Source: VAXT01 sp963794605
GTDB taxonomy: Bacteria; Actinomycetota; Thermoleophilia; Gaiellales; Gaiellaceae
DNA: 64,000 nucleotides
Reading direction: 5' to 3'
NCBI GenBank assembly: GCA_963794605.1
Contig: CAWCEN010000003.1
Coordinates: 248,001 to 312,000, forward strand
Position numbers and translations under genes: made by a program. The notes below the pieces were generated by a model that worked only from the letters and a program-made list of their open reading frames with translations, ran no database searches and had not been told where the DNA came from. Shown piece by piece: positions 16,182-25,008 of the stretch. Position 1 is the first letter of the stretch, and every line of letters starts with the position of its first letter.

Positions 16182-17060
16182 GTGGCCACCGAGCAGACGA
16201 AGATGTACTGCTACCGGCATCCCAACCGGGAAACCGGCGTGTCGTGCTCGGAGTGCGGCCGCGGCATCTGCCCGGACTGCATGGTCTTCGCGCCGGTCGG
16301 GATCCGGTGCCCGGACCACGCGGGCCGGACGCAGGGCGCGTCACGGGTGACGCAAGGCGTGCGCCGCGTGTCCTACGAGGGCCAGGGCGCGCTGGTGACC
16401 AAGATCCTGATCGGGATCAACGTCTTCGTCTTCTTGATCAACCTGGCGCAGGGCTCGCGGATCGGACAGGTATCCGGCCCGCTGTTCGAAAAGGGTGCGC
16501 TCTTCGTCAGCTCGCCGTTCTACCCGGGCGGGCTCGCCGACGGCGAGTGGTGGCGCCTGATCACTGCCGCGTTCCTGCACGCCAGCCTGATCCACCTCTT
16601 GTTCAACATGCTCGTGCTCTGGTTCGTCGGCTCGCCGGTCGAGCAGGCGATCGGGCGCGGGCGCTTCCTCGCGGTCTACATCGTGTCGGGGCTCGCCGGC
16701 TCCGCGGGCGCGATCGTCTTCAGTCCGAACGCCCTCACGGTCGGAGCATCGGGTGCGATCTTCGGGATCTTCGGTGCGGCGCTCGTTCTCGAGGCACAGA
16801 AGAGCTACGTGCTCGGGGGCCAGGCGCTCGGCCTGATCGTGGTCAACCTCCTGTTCACCTTCGCGATCCCGAACATCTCCGTCGGCGGCCACATCGGTGG
16901 GTTGATCGGCGGCGCGCTGAGCATGCTCGCGCTCTCACGCCTCGGCCGGACGCACGCGATCTACGGGCGACCGGGCCTGCTCGGAGTCGCCGGCGTAATT
17001 GCCGTCGGAGTCGCGAGCCTCCTGATCGCCTACTTCCGGGTGCAGGGCCTCACGGCCTAG
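16182..17060 (+). CDS. Rhomboid intramembrane serine protease with N-terminal zinc-ribbon
   Basis: A 292-aa protein. Residues 10-45 carry a Cys/His-rich B-box-like zinc motif (CYRHPNRET, SCSECGRGICPDC, RCPDH). Six or seven TM segments follow from about residue 73. Rhomboid signatures are HASLIHLLFNMLVLW (H138 and N142 of the oxyanion site), the catalytic Ser190 in GASGAIFG, and His237 in GGHIGG. It cleaves TM segments of membrane proteins; substrates are unknown. The GTG start is supported by the TACGCT box 6 nt upstream. The stop codon overlaps that of ppdK (convergent, sharing CTAG). Confidence 0.93.
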   Translation: MATEQTKMYCYRHPNRETGVSCSECGRGICPDCMVFAPVGIRCPDHAGRTQGASRVTQGVRRVSYEGQGALVTKILIGINVFVFLINLAQGSRIGQVSGPLFEKGALFVSSPFYPGGLADGEWWRLITAAFLHASLIHLLFNMLVLWFVGSPVEQAIGRGRFLAVYIVSGLAGSAGAIVFSPNALTVGASGAIFGIFGAALVLEAQKSYVLGGQALGLIVVNLLFTFAIPNISVGGHIGGLIGGALSMLALSRLGRTHAIYGRPGLLGVAGVIAVGVASLLIAYFRVQGLTA

Positions 17061-19669
17061 CCCCCGGACGCGACCGCTTCGATTCCGGACTCTTTGAGCG
17101 CGGCCTGGGCCGCGGCGAGCCGTGCCAGCGGGACGCGGTAGGGCGAACACGACACGTACTCGAGGCCGAGCTCGTGGCAGAACGCAACCGACGTCGGCTC
17201 GCCGCCGTGCTCTCCACAGATGCCCATCTTGAGGTCCTTCACGCTGCGGCCACGCTCGACTGCGATGCGCATCAGGTCGCCGACGCCGCCCTGGTCGATC
17301 GTCTCGAACGGGTTGCGCTCGAGCACGCCGTCCTCCAGGTAGCGCGTCAGGAACTTGCCTTCCGCGTCGTCGCGCGAGAAGCCGAGCGCGGTCTGCGTGA
17401 GGTCGTTCGTCCCGAAGGAGAAGAAGTCGGCGTGCTCCGCGATCTCGTCCGCCCGCACACAGGCACGCGGGAGCTCGATCATCGTCCCCACCTGGTACTC
17501 GAGCTCGCCCTCCTCGTCGGCCGTCGCGATCGTCATCACGCGTAGGCGCCTCAGCTCTTCGCCGAAGCCGACGAGCGGGTGCATGATCTCGACGAGCGGT
17601 GCGTCGCCCGTCCGCTCCTGCACCGCGAGCGCGGCTCGCACGATCGCACGCACCTGCATCTCGTAGATCTCGGGCCACATCAGGCCGAGGCGGCAGCCGC
17701 GCGTGCCGAGCATCGGATTCGCCTCACGGAGCGCGCGGATCCGTTCGCGCATCCGCTCGTCGGTCGCCTCCTCGAGCGGCGGCAGGAACTCGTGCAGCGG
17801 CGGGTCGAGCAGCCGGATCGTGACGGGCAGGCCTGCCATCGCCTCGAAGATCCCCTCGAAGTCCGCCTGCTGGTGCGGGAGCAGCCTGTCGAGCGCGCGG
17901 CGCCGCTCGTCCTCGCTCGAGGCCATGATCATCTCGCGCACGACCGGGAGCCGGTCCTCGGCCATGAACATGTGCTCCGTGCGGCAGAGGCCGATGCCCT
18001 GGGCGCCGAACTCGCGTGCCTTGGCCGCGTCCTCGGGCGTGTCCGCGTTCGCGCGCACCTTCAGGCGCCGCAGCTCGTCGGCCCAGCCGAGGATCGTCTC
18101 GAAGTCCTCGTTGATCTGCGGTGGGACGAGGTCGACGGGGCCGAGGATGACACGCCCCGTGCCGCCGTCGATCGTGATCACGTCGCCCTCGTCGAGCTCG
18201 TGGCCGTCGAGCGACGCGGTCCGGGCCGCGGTGTCGACCGTGAGCGCCTCGCAGCCGGCGACGCAGGGCTTGCCCATGCCACGCGCGACGACGGCCGCGT
18301 GCGAGGTCATGCCTCCGTGGGCGGTCAGGATCCCCTTCGCGGCGATCATCCCGTGGATGTCGTCCGGGGTCGTCTCCCAGCGGACGAGGATCACGCTCTC
18401 ACCGTTCTTACCGCGCTCGGCCGCGGTGTCCGAGTCGAAGACGATCTTCCCCGAGGCCGCGCCCGGCGATGCGTTCAGCCCCTGCGCGACGACCTCGACC
18501 TTCGCTGAGGGATCGATCATCGGATGCAGGAGCTGGTCGAGCTGCCCGGGATCGATGCGGGCGACTGCATCCTCGCGCGAGATCAGCTCCTCGTCGACCA
18601 TGTCGACCGCGGAGCGGAGCGCGGCGGCGGCCGTCCGCTTCGCGCTCCGCGTCTGCAGCAGGTAGAGGCTCCCGTCCTCGACCGTGAACTCGATGTCCTG
18701 CACGTCCCGGTAGTGCTCCTCGAGGCGCCGCATCGTCGAGGTCAGCTGCTCGAAGGCGTCAGGCAGGCCCGCCCGCATGTGCTCGAGCGGCTCGGGCGTG
18801 CGGATCCCGGCGACGACGTCCTCGCCCTGGGCGTCGGCCAGGAACTCGCCGTAGAGCCCGGACTCGCCGGTCGACGGGTCGCGCGTGAAGGCGACGCCCG
18901 TCCCCGACTGGGCGCCCTTGTTGCCGAAGACCATCTGGACGACGTTGACGGCCGTGCCGAGATCGTCGGGGATGTGGTGCGCGCGCCGGTAGACCTGCGC
19001 GCGCGGGTTGTCCCATGATTCGAACACCGCCCGCACGGCGCGAGACAGCTGCTCGCGCGCGTCCTGCGGGAACCCGCGGCCCGTCTCGGTCTCGTAGATG
19101 CCCTTGAAGGTCTCGACGAGCCCGGCCATGTCCTCCGCGGTGAGGTCGACGTCCAGTGCAGCGCCGCGCCGCTCCTTCAGCTTCGACAGGGCCTCTTCGA
19201 ACAGGTGCCCGTCGACCCCGTCGACGACCTCGCCGTACATCTGGATCAGCCGCCGGTAGGAGTCGTTCGCGAAGCGCGGGTTGCCGGTGCGGTCGGCGAG
19301 CCCGCGCACGGCGTCGTCGTTCAGGCCGAGGTTGAGGATCGTGTCCATCATCCCAGGCATCGAGACCGCCGCTCCCGAGCGGACCGAGACGAGCAGCGGG
19401 TCGCCGGGATCGCCGAACCGCTTGCCGGTCTTCTCCTCGAGCGAGGTCAGGTGGCGCTCGACCTCGGCCTCGAGCCCGTCGGGGAGCCGGCCGCCGCTCT
19501 CGGTGTAGGCGCTGCACGCGTCGGTCGTGATCGTGAAGCCGGCCGGAACGGGCACGCCCAGCTGCGTCATCTCGGCGAGCCCGACGCCCTTGCCCCCGAG
19601 CAGGTCGCGACCCCCTTCGGAGGGCTCGTCGAAGTCGTAGACGAAGCGGTTCGGCGCCACGGTCACCAA
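17057..19669 (-). CDS. ppdK: Pyruvate, phosphate dikinase
   Basis: An 870-aa three-domain enzyme that interconverts pyruvate + ATP + Pi with PEP + AMP + PPi. The nucleotide-binding domain includes GGKGVGLAEM and SVRSGAAVSMPGMMDT. The swivelling phosphohistidine domain has GGMTSHAAVVARGMG, where H457 is the catalytic histidine and T455 the regulatory Thr. The TIM-barrel PEP/pyruvate domain follows (CRTEHMF, FSFGTNDLTQ, GICGEHGG). Its reversible inactivator of the DUF299 family is encoded nearby (21021-21848). The start is TTG at 19669 or GTG at 19666; a weak GGGAAG precedes. Confidence 0.97.
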   Translation of the reverse strand: MVTVAPNRFVYDFDEPSEGGRDLLGGKGVGLAEMTQLGVPVPAGFTITTDACSAYTESGGRLPDGLEAEVERHLTSLEEKTGKRFGDPGDPLLVSVRSGAAVSMPGMMDTILNLGLNDDAVRGLADRTGNPRFANDSYRRLIQMYGEVVDGVDGHLFEEALSKLKERRGAALDVDLTAEDMAGLVETFKGIYETETGRGFPQDAREQLSRAVRAVFESWDNPRAQVYRRAHHIPDDLGTAVNVVQMVFGNKGAQSGTGVAFTRDPSTGESGLYGEFLADAQGEDVVAGIRTPEPLEHMRAGLPDAFEQLTSTMRRLEEHYRDVQDIEFTVEDGSLYLLQTRSAKRTAAAALRSAVDMVDEELISREDAVARIDPGQLDQLLHPMIDPSAKVEVVAQGLNASPGAASGKIVFDSDTAAERGKNGESVILVRWETTPDDIHGMIAAKGILTAHGGMTSHAAVVARGMGKPCVAGCEALTVDTAARTASLDGHELDEGDVITIDGGTGRVILGPVDLVPPQINEDFETILGWADELRRLKVRANADTPEDAAKAREFGAQGIGLCRTEHMFMAEDRLPVVREMIMASSEDERRRALDRLLPHQQADFEGIFEAMAGLPVTIRLLDPPLHEFLPPLEEATDERMRERIRALREANPMLGTRGCRLGLMWPEIYEMQVRAIVRAALAVQERTGDAPLVEIMHPLVGFGEELRRLRVMTIATADEEGELEYQVGTMIELPRACVRADEIAEHADFFSFGTNDLTQTALGFSRDDAEGKFLTRYLEDGVLERNPFETIDQGGVGDLMRIAVERGRSVKDLKMGICGEHGGEPTSVAFCHELGLEYVSCSPYRVPLARLAAAQAALKESGIEAVASGG

Positions 19670-19691
19670 ATCTTCCCACAGCTCCCGCGAC

Positions 19692-19856
19692 TCAAGGCAA
19701 CGTCGTCCGCGACGTCCGGTCGGCCAGCCACGCGAGAGCGCGCAACCCTAGCCAAATGGGGGTGAGCAGGACGTAGAAGACTAGGATGGCGAGGCCGAGC
19801 AGCGAGAACCACGCTGCCCAACGCCAGGCCGGGACGGGAGGCTTCGGCGTGGCCAC
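19692..19856 (-). CDS. Small single-pass membrane protein
   Basis: A 54-aa protein, VATPKPPVPAWRWAAWF..., with one hydrophobic segment (about residues 14-35, SLLGLAILVFYVLLTPIWLG) and a basic C-terminus (LADRTSRTTLP). It ends 22 bases before the ppdK start on the same strand and starts 35 bases from the divergent secreted-protein gene. I do not recognise the family. The GTG start is chosen because the TM segment follows directly and an upstream extension would run into the divergent gene's start. Confidence 0.5.
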   Translation of the reverse strand: MATPKPPVPAWRWAAWFSLLGLAILVFYVLLTPIWLGLRALAWLADRTSRTTLP

Positions 19857-19891
19857 GGTTTCCAGTATCCCGTGCCGGGAACGACAAACGC

Positions 19892-21031
19892 ATGAGGAGC
19901 GCGGTCCTCCTGGCAGCGTGCGTGCTCGTCGCTGCCGTCGCCTCGCCCGGCTCACCCTCGCCCGCATCGTGCCCGTACCAGGCGCAGGTCGTCGTCTACG
20001 GACAGAACGGCTGGGAGACGCTCACCGCAGCCCTGGCCGCGAACCAGACGCCGTGCGCGAACTACTACGTCGTCCTGGCCGCGATCGGGGACAAGACGAG
20101 GCCGCGCGGCCGAGCTGCCGTCGACGCGATCCACGCCAAGGGGCCGAACTTCCACGCGCTCGCCGAGTTCAACATGGGCGCCTGGGCGAAGGCGAAGCCG
20201 GCGAGCTGGTCGGCGAAGGGCCGCCTGTTCCGTCAGCGCATGGCTGCAGCTGGCTACGGCGCCGGCGACACGTGGGCGATCAACGAGCTTTCGAGCGCGG
20301 TTCGCACGAAGCCGGTCTCGCAGACGAGGGCCCGCGACGCGATGAGAGGCCTGTACACGGGACCGCGTGGCGCTCCGCCGCAGCAGGGCGCCGTCTTCGT
20401 CGTCGGCCTCGGGCAGCAGCTCGTCAACTTCGGGCCGTACAAGGGCCAGCTCGAGGGCTGGCTCGGCAACGCGGCTTGGTGGACCGCCGTGTCGCCGTAC
20501 GTGGCCTGGTGGGGGCAGGAGGCGTACTCGAGCTGCTCGCGGATCTGTGTCGCAGGCTCGAAGGTCGGGGTGCGTTCGACCCGCCTCAACGAGTTCACGC
20601 AGCACCCGGCGCGGCTCGCGTTCGCAGGGCCGTCCCAGACCGGCCCAGTCCGCGCACTCTTCGACCGCGCCTATTTGCCGCTGATGACCGCCTACTGGCG
20701 AGACGCGAAGGGCTACGGCAACAACCGTGTCTCGCTCGCGCACATGCAGACGCTCGCGAGCCTCGAGGTCTACGCAGCACGCGCGTGGGCGATCCGGAAC
20801 CCGTACCCCGATGGGCGCCTCGGCGTCGCGTGGAACGAGCACCCGCCGGGCGCGACGCCTGCTCAGGTGCAGGCTCTGGCTACGCGCCTTGCGCAGTCGA
20901 TCCAGGCTGCCTACGGCGACGGAGGCACGGCGACGAGGGCGTGCAGCCCGACCGGCTCATACGCGTGGTGCAAGGCCGTCCTCGGCGGGGCCCGGTTCAA
21001 CCCGGGCTGGGCGACGTTCGCTAGCTGGTAG
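19892..21031 (+). CDS. Secreted protein of unknown function
   Basis: A 379-aa protein with a signal peptide (MRSAVLLAACVLVAAVASPG, cleavage probably near Ser/Pro 20-24). The mature part has alternating beta/alpha character (VVVYGQNGWETL, YYVVLAAIGDKT, FHALAEFNMGAWAKA, DTWAINELSSA, GAVFVVGLGQQ), suggestive of a TIM barrel. Glu at the ends of AEFN and INEL strands could be catalytic acids as in glycoside hydrolases. That is inference only; I recognise no family motif. Six Cys residues in the mature part may form disulfides. The stop overlaps the convergent PPDK-regulator gene by 11 bp. Confidence 0.7.
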   Translation: MRSAVLLAACVLVAAVASPGSPSPASCPYQAQVVVYGQNGWETLTAALAANQTPCANYYVVLAAIGDKTRPRGRAAVDAIHAKGPNFHALAEFNMGAWAKAKPASWSAKGRLFRQRMAAAGYGAGDTWAINELSSAVRTKPVSQTRARDAMRGLYTGPRGAPPQQGAVFVVGLGQQLVNFGPYKGQLEGWLGNAAWWTAVSPYVAWWGQEAYSSCSRICVAGSKVGVRSTRLNEFTQHPARLAFAGPSQTGPVRALFDRAYLPLMTAYWRDAKGYGNNRVSLAHMQTLASLEVYAARAWAIRNPYPDGRLGVAWNEHPPGATPAQVQALATRLAQSIQAAYGDGGTATRACSPTGSYAWCKAVLGGARFNPGWATFASW

Positions 21032-21848
21032 CCGCCGCTTCGGCCTGCCGCTGCTCGACGAGGCGGATCACCCGCGCGGCGGTCTCCTCGATCGAGAGCT
21101 CCGTCGTGTCGATCACCGGACACCCGAGCTTGCGCTGCACCGCCGCCGCGTTATCGAGCTCCTCGTAGATCTCGAGCAGCTTCGAGTAGCGGTGGTTCGA
21201 GCCGCCCATGCGCCGTGAGCGGTTCTTCCGGATCTCGGCGAGCCGCTTCGCGTCGATCTTCAGTCCGACGACCTTCGCCGGGTCGACGTCGAAGAGCTCC
21301 GTCGGCGGGTCGATGCCCTTGACGATCGGGACGTTCGCAGCCCGGTAGCCGAGGTAGCCGAGGTAGATCGAGAGCGGCGTCTTCGATGTACGCGACACGC
21401 CGACGAGCACGATGTCCGCGTCGTTCAGCCCGCCTGCGATCCCGTCGTCGTACTTGACTGCGAACTCGATCGCTTCCATGCGGCGGAAGTAGGTCTCGTC
21501 GAGCGGGTGGCGCCCGCCCGCCTGCATCCGTGCTGCCTGGCCCGAGACTTTGGCCACGGCCTCGATCGGCTGGCCGAGCAGGTCGCAGTAGTGGAGCCTG
21601 GCCCGGCGGCAAAGCGTGCGCATCTCCGCCCGTAGCTCCGGCTCGACGAGCGTGTACACGACGACCGCTGGCCGCCCCCGCGCGCGCTGCACGACGTGCG
21701 CGAGGTCCTCGACGCTCTCGACCATCGGATGCCGGATCTCCTCGAACGGTTGCTCGGGGAACTGCGCCTCGAGCGCGTGGACGAGCCGCGTCGCTGTCTC
21801 GCCCGTCGAATCGGAGACCACGTGCAGCTCGACCGCCTGCGTAGCCAT
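21021..21848 (-). CDS. Pyruvate, phosphate dikinase regulatory protein (DUF299 kinase/phosphorylase)
   Basis: A 275-aa bifunctional regulator of the PPDK/PEP-synthase regulatory family. It uses ADP to phosphorylate the active-site-adjacent Thr of PPDK and Pi to remove that phosphate. The N-terminus reads ELHVVSDSTGETATRL. The nucleotide loop is VLVGVSRTSKTPLSIYLGYLG. The C-terminal part has GLKIDAKRLAEIRKNR. The likely target is PpdK (17057-19669; T455). The ATG at 21848 has TACGCT ending 6 nt upstream (complement of 21855-21860), suggesting a leaderless transcript. A long inverted repeat (21868-21916) lies over the upstream promoter region. Confidence 0.94.
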   Translation of the reverse strand: MATQAVELHVVSDSTGETATRLVHALEAQFPEQPFEEIRHPMVESVEDLAHVVQRARGRPAVVVYTLVEPELRAEMRTLCRRARLHYCDLLGQPIEAVAKVSGQAARMQAGGRHPLDETYFRRMEAIEFAVKYDDGIAGGLNDADIVLVGVSRTSKTPLSIYLGYLGYRAANVPIVKGIDPPTELFDVDPAKVVGLKIDAKRLAEIRKNRSRRMGGSNHRYSKLLEIYEELDNAAAVQRKLGCPVIDTTELSIEETAARVIRLVEQRQAEAAATS

Positions 21849-22099
21849 GGTCTCAGCGTATAGCCGTGCCGGCCCGGACGCCCTCTGCGGCCTATCTAGT
21901 AGACGCCCGGGCCGGCTACGGCGTTCGCCGAGGAGCTCGGCGCTGGAGACGACTGCGGCCGGTCGTCTCCGGAAGCGCGCGGCAACTCTTGGCCCAGAGG
22001 CGGCGAGACACCGCAGCGCCACACGGCTATTACCGGCATTTGCGGCGGTTTCCTGCATGCCTTACTCGGGTGTGCGTGCGTGAGTTCCCTCGAACGGGT
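21849..22099. other. Intergenic region with two strong inverted repeats
   Basis: 251 bp between the glyS stop and the PPDK-regulator start. 21868-21916 has a perfect 10-bp stem (GCCGGCCCGG/CCGGGCCGGC) with a 29-nt loop containing CTATCTAGTAG. It sits just upstream of the regulator's -10 and could be an operator or mRNA structure. 21945-21970 has a perfect 9-bp stem (GGAGACGAC/GTCGTCTCC, 8-nt loop), about 130 nt downstream of glyS and possibly its terminator, although no T-run follows. I found no tRNA or coding sequence here. Confidence 0.45.
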
Positions 22100-23956
22100 C
22101 TATCTCGGGATCTGCGACAGCTCGCCGAGGCGCCCCAGGGTGTCGCGGACGTTCAGGAGCAGGCGCAGGCGGTTCGCGCGGACGGCCCGGTCGTCGGCCA
22201 GGACGAGCACGTCGTCGAAGAACCGGTCGAGGAGCGGGCCGAGCTCGGCGCCGGCTTCGACCGCGGCATTGAAGTCGCCCGCGTCGAGCGCCGCCGCGAT
22301 CTCCGGGTCGACGCGCTCGAGCGCGGCGGCGACCTTGGCCTCGGCGTCCTCGACGAGGAGCGCGGGCTCGAGCTCCGCGGCCGCGCCCTGTTCCTTCTCG
22401 GCGAGCCGGCTCGCGCGCGTGTACGCAGTGTGGATCGGTCCGAGGCGCTCGTCGGGCAGCTCCGCGAGGGCCTCTGCCAGCCGAGCGACGCCGCCGAGAT
22501 CGCGAACCGGAGCCCGCCGCGCGGCGCGCACGTACTCGACCGGAGCCGCGAGCAGTCCCTCGAAACGCTCCTCGACGAACTCGTCGACCTCGGGATCCAT
22601 CAGCTCGCGCGGGATCGAGAGGTTGCCCTCGGTGGCGAGCCGGCCGAGCCCGATCGCAGCGCGCCTGAGGCCGTAGGGGTCGCGCGAGCCGGTCGGCCGC
22701 TGCCCGAGGCCGAACGAGACGTTGAGCGTGTCGATCTTGTCCGCGGCCGAGAGCACTCGGCCCGTCTCCGTGGACGGCAGCGGGGCGTCAGCTGCGTCGG
22801 GCAGGTACTGCTCGTCGATCGCGGCACAGACGGCCTCCGGGTAGCCGGCGAGCCTCGCGTACTCGGCGCCCACGTGGCCCTCGAGCTCGGGGAACTCCCG
22901 CACGAGCTCGGACGCCTGGTCGGCCTTGGCGAGCCGCGCGGCCTCGAGCGCCGCCTCGCCGCCGCCGAGCGCCTCGACGAGCTTCGCCAGCCGTTCCGTC
23001 TTGTCAGCGAACGACCCCGCGCCCTGGAAGAACGTAATTGCGCCGAGTCGCTCAGCCAGCGCGTCGATCCCGACCTTGACGTCGCGCTCGAAGGTGAACG
23101 ACGCGTCCTCGAGGCGGCCGCCGACCACGTTCTCGACTCCCCCGCGAACAGTGGCCGGGTCGCCCCCGTTCGCGACGAACGCGAACTGGTTGCCGCCCAG
23201 CGGGAAGGCACGGATGTGGTGCTGAATCGTTGTCTCGATGACGCGGCTCGGCAGCTCGAGGTAGCGCTCGTCGAAGCTGCAGTCGAGGACGACCGGCGAT
23301 TCGACGAGGTACACGACCTCGGCCAGGACGCCGTGCGGGTCGGACCAGTCGCCGAGCCCGTCGAGCGCGGCGACGATCTGCTTGCGGCGCTCCTCACTGT
23401 CCGGCTCCACGTCGGCAGCCCGCAGCGCCTCCGCGTATCCGCCCGCGTCGGCGATCTCGATCGGGCCGGACGAGAAGCGGTGACCGTTCGAGCGTTCACC
23501 GACGATCCGCGTCGCGTTCAGCATCGCGAGCCGCCAGCGCACGGGCCGCGGAAAGCGCAGGCCGCTCTCGTCCCAGCGCATCGACTTCGAGAACGCGAGA
23601 CCGCGGACGAGCTCGTCGACCTGACCTGGCAGCACTTCGGCGAGCGGCTTCCCGGCGACCGCGACGCCGAGGAAGCCGTCGCGCTCCTCGAGCTCGTCGA
23701 CGGCGACGCCATGCCGCTTCGCGAATCCCGCGGCGGCCTTGTCGCGCATCGCAACCGGCGGGCCTTTCACCCACTGGTCGGCGGTCTGTTCCGGCACGTC
23801 CTCTGCGAGGACAGCAAGGCGGCGCGGCGTCACCAGCACCCGGCTGGGCTCGACGCCGAGGGCGCGGCGCGCAAGCTCCGGCAGCTGACGCTCGGCCTCG
23901 CGGCACGCCGACGCCGGCAGCTCCTCGCAGCCGACCTCAATCAGGAGCGTCGCCAC
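22100..23956 (-). CDS. glyS: Glycyl-tRNA synthetase beta subunit
   Basis: About 618 aa, beginning VATLLIEVGCEELPASA, the usual N-terminus of GlyS. Typical segments are VTPRRLAVLAEDVPEQ, KGPP, KSMRWDESGLRFPRPVRW and FVANGG, then the HD-like region (AADKIDTLNVSFGLGQRPTGSRDPYGLRRAAIG) and a C-terminal anticodon-binding helical domain. It pairs with GlyQ as an alpha2beta2 enzyme charging tRNA-Gly. The GTG start (23956) lies 20 nt inside the end of glyQ, so translation is coupled. Many actinobacteria use a single-chain GlyRS instead. Confidence 0.95.
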   Translation of the reverse strand: MATLLIEVGCEELPASACREAERQLPELARRALGVEPSRVLVTPRRLAVLAEDVPEQTADQWVKGPPVAMRDKAAAGFAKRHGVAVDELEERDGFLGVAVAGKPLAEVLPGQVDELVRGLAFSKSMRWDESGLRFPRPVRWRLAMLNATRIVGERSNGHRFSSGPIEIADAGGYAEALRAADVEPDSEERRKQIVAALDGLGDWSDPHGVLAEVVYLVESPVVLDCSFDERYLELPSRVIETTIQHHIRAFPLGGNQFAFVANGGDPATVRGGVENVVGGRLEDASFTFERDVKVGIDALAERLGAITFFQGAGSFADKTERLAKLVEALGGGEAALEAARLAKADQASELVREFPELEGHVGAEYARLAGYPEAVCAAIDEQYLPDAADAPLPSTETGRVLSAADKIDTLNVSFGLGQRPTGSRDPYGLRRAAIGLGRLATEGNLSIPRELMDPEVDEFVEERFEGLLAAPVEYVRAARRAPVRDLGGVARLAEALAELPDERLGPIHTAYTRASRLAEKEQGAAAELEPALLVEDAEAKVAAALERVDPEIAAALDAGDFNAAVEAGAELGPLLDRFFDDVLVLADDRAVRANRLRLLLNVRDTLGRLGELSQIPR

Positions 23957-24797
23957 CGGTCCCCACGTAGAGCTGTGCAAAGCGGCGCGCGAGGGTGCGA
24001 ACGCGCCCGATGTACGCGGCCCGCTCGGTCACCGACACGGCGCCGCGGGCGTCGAGCAGGTTGAATGCGTGCGACGACTTCAGAACCTGGTCGTAGGCCG
24101 GCAGCGGCAGGTTCTTGTCCAGCAGCTCGTCCGCCTCGGCTTCGTGCTCGTCGAAGCGCCGCTGGAGGACGTCGACGGGCGCCTCCTCGTAGTTGTATTG
24201 CGACCACTGGCGCTCGTTCTCCTGGTACACGTCCCCCCAGGTCACGCCCGGCGCCCACTCGAGGTCGAGGACGGTCTCCTTGCCCTGCAGGAAGAGCCCG
24301 AGCCGCTCCAGCCCGTATGTCATCTCCGCCGGAATCACCTCCAGGTCGATACCGCCGAGCTGCTGGAAGTACGTGAACTGCGTCACCTCCATCGCGTCGC
24401 ACCAGACCTCCCAGCCGAGCCCCCAGGCACCGAGCGTCGGCTGCTCCCAGTCGTCCTCGACGAGCCGGATGTCGTGCTTCCGGAGGTCGATCCCGAGCGC
24501 CTCGAGCGACGCGAAGTACTGGTCGAGCACGTCCTCGGGGGCGGGCTTGAGGATGACCTGGTACTGGAAGTAGTGCTGGAAGCGGTACGGGTTCTCGCCG
24601 TAGCGCCCGTCGGCGGGGCGGATCACTGGCTCGACGTAGGCCGCGCGCCACTGCGGGTGGTTCGGGTCGAGCACGCGCAGGAAGGTGGCCGGATTGGACG
24701 TGCCCGCACCGAGCTCGGTGTGATACGGCTGCATGATCACCGCGCCGCGCTCGCCCCAGTACGCGTTCAGGGTGCCGATCATGTCCTGAAAGTTCAC
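23937..24797 (-). CDS. glyQ: Glycyl-tRNA synthetase alpha subunit
   Basis: A 286-aa class II aminoacyl-tRNA synthetase catalytic subunit. Segments include FQDMIGTLNAYWGERGAVIM, QPYHTELGAGTSNPATFLR, AAYVEPVIRPADGRYGENPYRFQHYFQYQVILKP (motif 2 region), WEVWCDAMEVTQFTYFQQ and TYGLERLGLFLQ (motif 3). It binds glycine and ATP; tRNA recognition is largely in GlyS. The start is GTG at 24797. TAGTCT (complement of 24805-24810) ends 7 nt upstream, so the glyQS mRNA is probably leaderless. Glycine riboswitch or T-box elements were not seen. Confidence 0.97.
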   Translation of the reverse strand: MNFQDMIGTLNAYWGERGAVIMQPYHTELGAGTSNPATFLRVLDPNHPQWRAAYVEPVIRPADGRYGENPYRFQHYFQYQVILKPAPEDVLDQYFASLEALGIDLRKHDIRLVEDDWEQPTLGAWGLGWEVWCDAMEVTQFTYFQQLGGIDLEVIPAEMTYGLERLGLFLQGKETVLDLEWAPGVTWGDVYQENERQWSQYNYEEAPVDVLQRRFDEHEAEADELLDKNLPLPAYDQVLKSSHAFNLLDARGAVSVTERAAYIGRVRTLARRFAQLYVGTGGDAPD

Positions 24798-24850
24798 GCG
24801 GCGAAGACTACGGATCGTGCTCGACGGGCGAGCCCGCCGAGCTCACGGTT

Positions 24851-24972
24851 TGCCGAAAAGGACTGCCCCTTTTGGCCAAGTCCCAGTGTCAGACACTGGG
24901 CCATGTCCGTTCGGCCTGCGCAGGGCGGCAGGTGCAGCAGCTTTCGACACCGGCACGGCCTCTCCGGCCGTG
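24851..24972. repeat. Cluster of palindromes between recO and glyQ
   Basis: Within the 211-bp gap 24798-25008: an imperfect stem near 24852-24875 (GCCGAAAAGG/CCCCTTTTGGC), a perfect 19-nt palindrome at 24882-24900 (CCCAGTGTC A GACACTGGG) and a perfect stem at 24954-24972 (CACGGCC TCTCC GGCCGTG). They lie downstream of recO (minus strand) and could end its transcript. The alternating hairpin pattern resembles the mobile palindromic elements elsewhere in the window, but the sequences differ. No coding sequence is seen here. Confidence 0.5.
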
Positions 24973-25008
24973 GCCGTGTGCCTGACCCTGGAACGTGTCC
25001 CGCTCGGA

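Noticed and set aside
14317..16350. A 677-codon open frame on the plus strand opposite the MFS and oxidoreductase genes
   Set aside because: Its product is Arg/Asp/Glu/Ala-rich low-complexity sequence antisense to well-supported genes; it is a GC-rich shadow frame.
21866..24064. A 732-codon plus-strand frame opposite glyS
   Set aside because: The opposite strand encodes an unmistakable GlyS; this frame has no domain and mirrors its codons.
24851..24972. A CRISPR array from the alternating palindromes
   Set aside because: The hairpins differ in sequence and there are no equal-length spacers between identical repeats.
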